Below, piece after piece: positions 57,297 through 64,000 of a DNA stretch of 64,000 nt; the stretch's first letter is position 1, and each line of letters opens with the position of its first letter. Where the stretch lies: assembly GCF_018380615.1 (NCBI RefSeq), contig NZ_JAGYVZ010000005.1:124001-188000 (forward strand). Direction: 5' to 3'. This DNA is from Flavobacterium psychroterrae. GTDB lineage: Bacteria > Bacteroidota > Bacteroidia > Flavobacteriales > Flavobacteriaceae. Made by a program: the position numbers and the translations under genes. A model generated the notes under the pieces. The model worked only from the letters and a program-made list of their open reading frames with translations. It did not search any database and was not told the origin of the DNA.

Positions 57297-57392
57297 CATT
57301 CCGAGAAATGAGGAATCTCCGCGACAATAAGCGACAAAGTTTGTCTCATCTTTGTAGAATTACTTGCGGAGATTCCTCGTTCCTAGTAATGT
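57297..57392. repeat. Imperfect palindrome, GGAATCTCCGC type
   Basis: CATTCCGAGAAATGAGGAATCT on the left (given as CATTCCGAG and GAGGAATCTCCGC) matches GCGGAGATTCCTCG..TAATG on the right around a CGACAAAGTTTGTC centre. It sits between the convergent lipocalin-like and yifB genes and could end both transcripts. ATCTAAA repeats follow to the yifB stop. Confidence 0.7.
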
Positions 57393-57432
57393 CAATACTT
57401 AGCAAAAATCTAAAAATCTAAAATCTAAAATT

Positions 57433-58968
57433 TTACCCCAGCCAACCATCACGATCTAAACTTCTATACTGAATAGCTTCTGCGATATGTTGCGAAATAA
57501 CTGTTGGCGCAGCGTCTAAATCGGCAATTGTTCTGGCTACTTTTAAGATTCTGTCATAAGCTCTTGCGGAAAGATTCAATCGTTCCATTGCCATTTTTAA
57601 CAATTCTTTTGATTGGTCGTCGAGTGCGCAATATTCCCTGATTAATTTACTGCTCATTTGTGCGTTGTAATGTATGTTTTCCATTTCTTCAAATCTTGCA
57701 GTTTGAATTTCACGTGCTGCCGTAACCCGTTTTCTGATTTCTACACTGCTTTCGGCTTTTCGATCGTCTGATAGTTTTTCGAAAGGAACCGGAGTAACTT
57801 CAATATGAATATCGATTCGATCTAATAAAGGTCCTGAAATCTTGCTTAAATAACGCTGCATTTCGTGTGGAGAAGAAGTATTTGGCATACTTGGATCATT
57901 AAAAAAACCACTCGGACTTGGATTCATACTTGCCACCAGCATAAAAGATGATGGATAAGTCACAGTAAATTTAGCGCGGGAAATAGTGACTTCGCGATCT
58001 TCAAGCGGCTGACGCATTACTTCTAAAACATCACGTTTAAATTCCGGCAATTCGTCCAGAAATAAAACGCCATTATGCGCCATTGAAATTTCGCCGGGCT
58101 GTGGATAACTTCCTCCGCCAACGAGCGCAACATTCGAAATAGTATGATGCGGACTACGAAACGGACGCTGATTCATTAATCCAACTTCTTTTAATTTTCC
58201 TGCAACGCTATGAATTTTAGTTGTTTCTAATGCTTCGCGCAAAGTCATTGGCGGTAAAATACTGGGCAAACGTTTAGCAAGCATAGTTTTTCCTGCTCCA
58301 GGCGGACCAATTAAAATAATATTGTGACCTCCCGCAGCGGCGATTTCCATACAGCGTTTTATACTTTCCTGCCCGCGGACATCAGAGAAATCGAATTCAG
58401 GAAAATCCAGTGTTTTATAAAACTCGGCTCTTGTATCAATTACAGTGGGTTCAAGATTTCCTTTTCCGGAAAAAAAGTTAATTACATCCTGCACATTTTC
58501 GACTCCGTAAACATCTAATCCTGCCACAATAGCGGCTTCTTTTACGTTTTGAATTGGAAGAAAAAAACCTTTATAACCTTCCTCTTTTGCTTTTATGGCG
58601 ATAGGCAAAGCGCCACGAATAGGTTGTAAACTTCCGTCAAGCGAAAGTTCTCCCATAATAATATAATCCTCAATATTGGGCGCTTTTATTTGATCTGAAC
58701 CTACTAAAATTCCCATTGCAAGAGGCAAATCATAAGCAGAACCTTCTTTTCGTAAGTCGGCGGGCGCCATATTTATGGTAATTCTTTTTCCGGGCAAACT
58801 TAATCCGTTGTTTTTTAAAGCTGCCGCAATCCGGAAACTGCTTTCTTTTATAGCACTATCCGGCAATCCAACTAAATGATAACCAATTCCTTTATCCATA
58901 TGAACTTCTACTGTAATTGTAGTAGCTTCAACTCCAAAAACAGCACTTCCGTAAACTTTTACTAACAT
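57433..58968 (-). CDS. comM: YifB/ComM-family Mg chelatase-like AAA ATPase
   Basis: This 511-aa protein has an N-terminal Lon C-like domain (about 20-140; AFGVEAT-type opening, VGLPDSAIKES), then an AAA+ module with Walker A GPPGAGKT at 221-228, Walker B VLFLDELPEF and sensor region DRIDIHIEV, and a C-terminal Mg_chelatase_C domain (LSARAYDRILKVARTIADLD). In Vibrio and Haemophilus ComM is a hexameric helicase promoting branch migration in natural transformation. Whether this organism is competent is not shown here. Confidence 0.93.
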   Translation of the reverse strand: MLVKVYGSAVFGVEATTITVEVHMDKGIGYHLVGLPDSAIKESSFRIAAALKNNGLSLPGKRITINMAPADLRKEGSAYDLPLAMGILVGSDQIKAPNIEDYIIMGELSLDGSLQPIRGALPIAIKAKEEGYKGFFLPIQNVKEAAIVAGLDVYGVENVQDVINFFSGKGNLEPTVIDTRAEFYKTLDFPEFDFSDVRGQESIKRCMEIAAAGGHNIILIGPPGAGKTMLAKRLPSILPPMTLREALETTKIHSVAGKLKEVGLMNQRPFRSPHHTISNVALVGGGSYPQPGEISMAHNGVLFLDELPEFKRDVLEVMRQPLEDREVTISRAKFTVTYPSSFMLVASMNPSPSGFFNDPSMPNTSSPHEMQRYLSKISGPLLDRIDIHIEVTPVPFEKLSDDRKAESSVEIRKRVTAAREIQTARFEEMENIHYNAQMSSKLIREYCALDDQSKELLKMAMERLNLSARAYDRILKVARTIADLDAAPTVISQHIAEAIQYRSLDRDGWLG

Positions 58969-59170
58969 ATCTGATCATTATTGAAAGAGTAAAAGTATCT
59001 AATAAATACTTAAAACCTATTTATTTTGTAAATATTTTATTACAATATTAAAAAACAATATTTTGAGATATGAATAATTTGATATAAAATTTTTACGTAA
59101 TGCTCATTACAATTTAATTGCTATATTAGTTTTTTAAACATAAGCCTTATAAAAACCAAAACCCAAAAAA

Positions 59171-60361
59171 ATGTCATTTTTAAGAAATCTTTTCGGAAAA
59201 AATAAAGTTGAACAAAAAATTGAGCAGAAAACGGAACAAAGAGTTGAAAAATACGCAAAACAGGAAGAGGAAAAAGAAGAAGAAATAATATCGGATGAAA
59301 TAAAATTATCATGGATAGAAGCAGCTGAAAATCCGTGGGGACGCAGGATTTTAGATTTACGACCTTTTACGCTAACCATGATTTCTACCTCTCAAAATCA
59401 AAAAATGGCTGTAAATGCAATTTCTTATGGTAGTGAAAATGGTTCTTCTTTTTTTGGAAAAAGACCTGTAACTGAAAAAACAATAACTGCAAATATTTCA
59501 TTTAAAACAGATAAAATTCTTTATCCCGGAGTTTTATTTACACCTAATACAATGGAACATAAATGGGCTGTTTATTTTGATGGAGAATTTCTGATTTTTG
59601 TTCGCAGTTGGTTACGGGAAGTTTTAGTAATTGCAAAAACAACTCAAAAAGAAAATGAACTTATAGTAGAAACAATTACGGGAGAATTTACAGAAGATGA
59701 AAGTCCTGAATTTACAAAAGCTATTCTCAACTTTATTTTAATCAGCCATTCGATTGAGGAAATAGTGCCTGCTCTTTTACCTCTTGAACTTGAAAATCAT
59801 ACAAAAATTGCAAGTCATTGGGCATTTTTGACTTATGGAAATATGGCTCAATTGGGGGTATTTGATGATCAATTTCTACCCGTTGCAAATTCGCCTTTGC
59901 GATCACATTCTTTACTTCATATTGCAGTTGCCCAGGGAGATTTACAAGAAATTGAGAACCAATTTAAAAAAGGAGTAAATTTAAATGCTTTAGCCGGAGA
60001 TGGATTAGCGCCTTTACATTGGTCAATGGCAGCAGAAAGTATTGAATCTATGGCAAAATTACTTGAATTAGGAGCTGACCCAAATGCACGAACGCATCAA
60101 GGCGCAACGCCTATAATGAATGCGGTACAATCTAATAAAATTGAGAAATTAAATTTACTTATAAAATCCGGAGGTTTGATAAATCTGCAAGATCACAGAG
60201 GATTTACGGCATTACATCGAGCTTGTGAAATGGGTCATATTGATGTTGTAAAGATTTTGTTGGAAAATGATGCCGATAAATCAATTTCGGCGGAAGGACA
60301 TACTGCATTTTCTCTCGCGGTTTTAACAAATCAGAATGAAATAGCTGAATTGCTTAATTAA
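59171..60361 (+). CDS. Ankyrin-repeat protein with charged coiled N-terminus
   Basis: This 396-aa protein opens with a helix-forming, Lys/Glu-rich stretch (KNKVEQKIEQKTEQRVEKY, residues 10-28). A middle domain of about 200 residues follows that I do not recognise (WAVYFDGEFLIFVRSW is its best-marked part). From residue about 255 there are four to five ankyrin repeats, with HIAVAQGD, APLHWSMAAES, ADPNARTHQGATPIM and TALHRACEMGHIDVVKILL. It is likely a cytoplasmic binding protein. No signal peptide. Its terminator is shared with the convergent oxidoreductase gene. Confidence 0.82.
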   Translation: MSFLRNLFGKNKVEQKIEQKTEQRVEKYAKQEEEKEEEIISDEIKLSWIEAAENPWGRRILDLRPFTLTMISTSQNQKMAVNAISYGSENGSSFFGKRPVTEKTITANISFKTDKILYPGVLFTPNTMEHKWAVYFDGEFLIFVRSWLREVLVIAKTTQKENELIVETITGEFTEDESPEFTKAILNFILISHSIEEIVPALLPLELENHTKIASHWAFLTYGNMAQLGVFDDQFLPVANSPLRSHSLLHIAVAQGDLQEIENQFKKGVNLNALAGDGLAPLHWSMAAESIESMAKLLELGADPNARTHQGATPIMNAVQSNKIEKLNLLIKSGGLINLQDHRGFTALHRACEMGHIDVVKILLENDADKSISAEGHTAFSLAVLTNQNEIAELLN

Positions 60362-60379
60362 CTATACTATTTATTTCTT

Positions 60380-60408
60380 AATCGGATTAAGAAAAACTTA
60401 ATCCGATT
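60380..60408. terminator. Bidirectional terminator overlapping the oxidoreductase stop codon
   Basis: AATCGGATTAAG pairs perfectly with CTTAATCCGATT around 5 A. The stop codon of the minus-strand gene lies inside the left arm, and the ankyrin gene ends 19 bp before it, so one stem serves both genes. Confidence 0.8.
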
Positions 60409-61367
60409 TGATTTTTTATATCCTCCACAATCTTACTCAAATCCAGACTATTTTGGTGTGACCAAAGCTGGCTTTCAATTCGATTGTTTCTAATGCAATT
60501 ATGACATTCAATTGCTTCATGAGTATATCCTTTTCCCAGATTTGGCAAACTAAATTTGACCTCCTGATTTTCGATAGAAACAGTATATCCATCGGCAATA
60601 TACCACGGAGAATTAAGCTGAATATGTCCTTTTGTTCCGCTTATAGTTGCTTTCATATCAGATTCAGAAACTATTGAGGAATGCAAAAATGCCTGAGCAT
60701 TTTCATATTGTAAAATCATAGAAGTCTGAAGATCGATTCCGTTATTATTATAGATTGATTTTGCAATTATTTCTTTCGGATTTCCGAGCATTATATAGGA
60801 GAGAAACAACGGATAAACTCCGATATCAAATAAAGATCCTCCGCCAAGTTTTTTATCAAAAAGCCTTCCTCCTTGTGATTCATTGGCATAAAAAGCAAAA
60901 TCGGCTTTGACATATTTTATATCGCCAATTATTCCCTGATCTACTTTAGATAAAACTTCCTGAATCGATGGGATAAAGCGTGTCCAGAAAGCTTCCATAA
61001 AAAATTTATTATTCTTTTTTGAAGCTTCAATCATTCGAGCAGCATCTTTATAGGACAATGCTAGTGGTTTTTCGCATAAAACATGTTTGCCATTTTCTAA
61101 TGCTTTTATTGATAATTCGGCGTGTGAATCATGTGGCGTTGCAATGTAAATAATATCAACCTGATCGTCGTTAAATAACGCATCATATGAATTGTATGTT
61201 TTTGGGCAATTGTACTTTTGGGCAAATTCAATTGCCTTATCATTGTCTCTTGAAGCAACTGCAAAAAGTTCCGCATCATCTAAAAGTAATAAGTCGGCAG
61301 CAAATTGATTTGCAATATTTCCTAAGCCAATAATTCCCCATTTTATCTTATTGTTATTTTCCATCAT
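60387..61367 (-). CDS. Gfo/Idh/MocA-family oxidoreductase
   Basis: NAD(P)-dependent sugar or polyol dehydrogenase-like protein, 326 aa. The Rossmann motif is GLGNIA near residue 14, and the conserved EKP is in HVLCEKPLALSYKDAA near 96. The C-terminal alpha/beta domain has GGGSLFDIGVYP, with Asp and the catalytic His position replaced by Tyr-type residues as in trans-1,2-dihydrobenzene-1,2-diol dehydrogenase-like members. The substrate is not determined by sequence. Cytoplasmic. Confidence 0.88.
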   Translation of the reverse strand: MMENNNKIKWGIIGLGNIANQFAADLLLLDDAELFAVASRDNDKAIEFAQKYNCPKTYNSYDALFNDDQVDIIYIATPHDSHAELSIKALENGKHVLCEKPLALSYKDAARMIEASKKNNKFFMEAFWTRFIPSIQEVLSKVDQGIIGDIKYVKADFAFYANESQGGRLFDKKLGGGSLFDIGVYPLFLSYIMLGNPKEIIAKSIYNNNGIDLQTSMILQYENAQAFLHSSIVSESDMKATISGTKGHIQLNSPWYIADGYTVSIENQEVKFSLPNLGKGYTHEAIECHNCIRNNRIESQLWSHQNSLDLSKIVEDIKNQIGLSFS

Positions 61368-61493
61368 ATTCTGTAAGTACTATTTATCAAGGGTTTAATT
61401 AAAATTTTATCTAAATAAAGAAAAAACATTTTACTAAATAAATTTTAGATAACATATATTTCATATTTTTAGCAACAAAATTGCAAATAAACT

Positions 61494-64000
61494 ATGAAAA
61501 AAGCCCTACTCCTACTCTTTTTGAGTGTATTTTTAACAAAAACGTACGCTCAGGAATACTTCCCCGTTAATGAAAGTGTGCAAAATAAAAGCAAAAACTT
61601 CACCGTTTTTACAAATGCCACAATTTATGTTACCCCAACTCAAAAAATCGAAAAAGGAACTTTATTAATCCAGGATGGCAAAGTTATCGCCGTTGGAAAT
61701 AACATTACAATTCCTAAAAACAGCATCGCTATTGATCTTGAAGGAAAAACAATTTATCCTTCATTTATTGATATTTATACCAGCTTTGGAGTTGAAAAAC
61801 CAAAAAGCAATTTGCCTCGCGGACGCGATCGTAACCCATTATATGACACAAAAAGAGTGGGTTACTACTGGAACGAAAGTATTCGATCTGAAGTAAACAC
61901 TTTTGAATCTTTTAAATACGATCAGCCAAAAGCTGAAGAATTATTAAAAGCCGGTTTTGGTGTTGTGGGTACGCATATTCCTGACGGAGTTGCTCAGGGA
62001 ACCGGAATTTTAGTTGCCTTGAACAATACAGAAAACAGCAAACAAATTATTGCTAATAAAGTAACCAATCACTTTGCGTTTACAAAAAGTGCCTTAACAA
62101 ATCAGGCATATCCAAGTTCATTAATGGGTATGATGGCTTTGTTGCGTCAGATGTATTTAGACTTAGATTGGTACAAAAAAGGAAATTCTGAAACCAAAGA
62201 TTTATCGTTAGAAGCTTTGGCAGAAAACGAAAAATTAGTTCAGATTTTTGCTTCAGAAGACAAATTAAATAGTTTAAGAGCGTCTAAAATTGCTAAAGAA
62301 TTCGGTTTAAACTATATTCTGAAAGGAAGCGGAAATGAGTTTGAAAGAATCGAAGAAATCAAAGGCACAAACGCCAAATATATTATTCCGATAAGTTTTC
62401 CTGAGGCTTATGATGTTTCAAATCCATATTTATCGAATCAAATCGAATTGGCTGATATGCGTTTCTGGAATCAGGCACCTACAAACCTAAAAGTGCTTTC
62501 AGACAACGGAATTGTTTTTGCTTTGACAACTGACAAATTAAAAAAGACGGAAGATTTTAAACCTAATTTATTGAAAGCGATAAAATTAGGTTTCGATAAA
62601 ACGAAAGCTTTAGAAGCTTTAACGACAATTCCTGCTGCTATTCTTGGAAAAAGTAATGAAGTTGGAAGTTTGAAAACTGGAAGTTACGCCAATTTTGTGA
62701 TTACATCTGGTGAAATATTTGACGAGAAAACGGTTTTATACGAAAACTGGGTTCAGGGAACTAAATATGTCGTAAATGATATTAATGGAAAAGATATTCG
62801 TGGAAACTATAATTTAACGGTTGGAAAAGATACGTATAAATGGAAAATCGACGGAACTGCCGATGCTCCAAAATCTGAGGTTACTACTGCTGATGCAAAG
62901 AAATTAAAAACAACTTTTACTTTTTCTAAAAACTGGATTTCCCTTTTAATCAAACCTGCGGATACTCTTAAATCTAATTATTCCCGTTTAACAGGATTTG
63001 TTGAAAAACCTGAAAGTTTATCCGGAAAAGCGGTATTATCAAACGGTGATGAATTAGTTTGGAACGCTGTAAAAACCAGCGCATTTGTTGCGGTTAAAGA
63101 CACAGCTAAAGTTGAAAAACCAAATCCAATTGTCCCAACAACATATCCTAACGTTGCCTTTGGTGATTCTAAAAAACTAACGGCGCAAACCTTATTGTTT
63201 AAAAATGCGACGGTTTGGACTAACGAAAAAGAAGGTGTTTTGACTGAAACTGATGTTTTGATTAAAAACGGAAAAATAGCTGCTGTTGGTAAAAATTTAT
63301 CTGATGCTTCGGCAACTGTTATTGATGCAAAAGGCAAACATATCACTAGCGGAATCATCGATGAACACTCGCATATCGCTATTTCTAAAGGTGTAAACGA
63401 AATGGGTCATAACTCTACCGCCGAAGTTACAATTCAGGATGTTGTAAACTCTGAAGACATTAATATTTACAGGGATTTAGCCGGAGGAGTTACCATTTCT
63501 CAATTATTACACGGATCTGCAAACCCTATAGGTGGTCGTTCTGCGATTGTAAAATGGAAATGGGGTTCTTCGCCAGATGAAATGTTGTACAAAAACCAAC
63601 CTAAGTTTATCAAATTTGCTTTGGGAGAAAATGTAAAACAAGCAAATTGGGGAATTGATAATCCAACTCGTTTTCCGCAAACCAGAATGGGTGTTGAACA
63701 GGTTTTTACCGATTATTTTCAACGTGCAAAAGAATATGACGAAAACTGGAAAAAATTCAACGCAGGTTCTAAAAAAGGAAAAACGCCAAGAGTTGATTTA
63801 GAATTACAGACTATTGCTGAAATTATCAATAAAGAACGTTTTATTACGTGTCACTCTTATGTAGAATCTGAGATTTTGATGTTGATGAATGTTACCGAAA
63901 AATTCAATTTCAAAGTAAATACTTTCACTCACATTCTTGAAGGTTATAAGGTTGCTGATAAAATGAAAGAACACGGCGTTGGAGCTTCGACTTTCTCTGA
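61494..64000 (+). CDS. Exported tandem amidohydrolase, truncated by the window end
   Basis: The frame is open to the last base, so only the first 835 codons are seen. A signal peptide (KKALLLLFLSVFLTKTYAQ) is followed by two imidazolonepropionase-like amidohydrolase modules. In the first, the place where family members have D-x-H-x-H reads DIYTS (residues 93-97), so both metal His are gone. In the second, DEHSH gives the intact pair His625 and His627. The Bacteroidota family with this two-module layout is large (about 1000 aa) and periplasmic. Likely a peptidase or cyclic-amide hydrolase; the substrate is unknown. Confidence 0.85.
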   Translation, partial: MKKALLLLFLSVFLTKTYAQEYFPVNESVQNKSKNFTVFTNATIYVTPTQKIEKGTLLIQDGKVIAVGNNITIPKNSIAIDLEGKTIYPSFIDIYTSFGVEKPKSNLPRGRDRNPLYDTKRVGYYWNESIRSEVNTFESFKYDQPKAEELLKAGFGVVGTHIPDGVAQGTGILVALNNTENSKQIIANKVTNHFAFTKSALTNQAYPSSLMGMMALLRQMYLDLDWYKKGNSETKDLSLEALAENEKLVQIFASEDKLNSLRASKIAKEFGLNYILKGSGNEFERIEEIKGTNAKYIIPISFPEAYDVSNPYLSNQIELADMRFWNQAPTNLKVLSDNGIVFALTTDKLKKTEDFKPNLLKAIKLGFDKTKALEALTTIPAAILGKSNEVGSLKTGSYANFVITSGEIFDEKTVLYENWVQGTKYVVNDINGKDIRGNYNLTVGKDTYKWKIDGTADAPKSEVTTADAKKLKTTFTFSKNWISLLIKPADTLKSNYSRLTGFVEKPESLSGKAVLSNGDELVWNAVKTSAFVAVKDTAKVEKPNPIVPTTYPNVAFGDSKKLTAQTLLFKNATVWTNEKEGVLTETDVLIKNGKIAAVGKNLSDASATVIDAKGKHITSGIIDEHSHIAISKGVNEMGHNSTAEVTIQDVVNSEDINIYRDLAGGVTISQLLHGSANPIGGRSAIVKWKWGSSPDEMLYKNQPKFIKFALGENVKQANWGIDNPTRFPQTRMGVEQVFTDYFQRAKEYDENWKKFNAGSKKGKTPRVDLELQTIAEIINKERFITCHSYVESEILMLMNVTEKFNFKVNTFTHILEGYKVADKMKEHGVGASTFS

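Overview
The window is chromosomal DNA of a Flavobacterium-like member of the Bacteroidota. The evidence is an AT-rich composition, start sites preceded by A-rich tracts and not by Shine-Dalgarno sequences, promoters with the Bacteroidota -7 element TAnnTTTG, a TonB-dependent receptor paired with a DUF4249 lipoprotein, a LytTR two-component pair, a PUR-alpha-like DUF3276 protein, a cyclophilin-FKBP fusion and several short-signal lipoproteins. I see no rRNA, tRNA, transposase, phage gene or CRISPR array. Both edges cut into something: a tandem repeat on the left and an unfinished amidohydrolase gene on the right.

Layout. 1-0.48 kb is a 91-bp tandem repeat ending in a strong hairpin. 0.5-9.7 kb holds leucine dehydrogenase, an ABC exporter, DUF3276, four alpha/beta-hydrolase-type or small enzymes, a thioredoxin-like protein and an Rnk/GreA-like factor behind a structured leader. 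9.4-15.4 kb is mostly minus strand: a haem lipoprotein, the dual immunophilin, an MFS exporter, a cupin, a sugar isomerase-like protein, an FMN reductase and a lipoprotein archaemetzincin. 15.7-19.5 kb carries core genes (trmD, rplS, monomeric isocitrate dehydrogenase). 19.6-28.2 kb has the TonB receptor/DUF4249 pair, thiamine pyrophosphokinase, rlmF and a RelE/ParE-type toxin-antitoxin pair. 28.4-46.1 kb is again mainly housekeeping: uvrB, a dipeptide epimerase with an AONS-like PLP enzyme, a LytS/LytR-type pair, sucC, gltBD and lysA. 46.1-54.6 kb is the most accessory-like part: small or unknown genes set in repeat-rich spacers, three copies of a structured RNA-like element, a GC-rich 25-bp inverted repeat, and a lipoprotein gene broken by one in-frame TAG. 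54.6-64 kb has an HD alarmone-hydrolase-like protein, an esterase, a GNAT enzyme, a YifB/ComM AAA protein, an ankyrin protein, a Gfo/Idh/MocA oxidoreductase and a tandem amidohydrolase.

The genes form several functional groups. gltB-gltD with leucine dehydrogenase and lysA cover nitrogen and amino-acid metabolism. sucC and isocitrate dehydrogenase belong to the TCA cycle. The epimerase and PLP enzyme are five bases apart and probably act on cell-wall peptides. The NADH-dehydrogenase-like flavoprotein and a three-cysteine Rrf2 regulator form a redox operon.

No defence island or biosynthetic cluster was found. The least explained signals are in the spacers. They are a hairpin-forming CAGTCTCAGT repeat next to three stop codons, a 48-bp-spaced array of mini-hairpins, a covarying Flavo-1-like RNA family, and many long imperfect palindromes at gene 3' ends.
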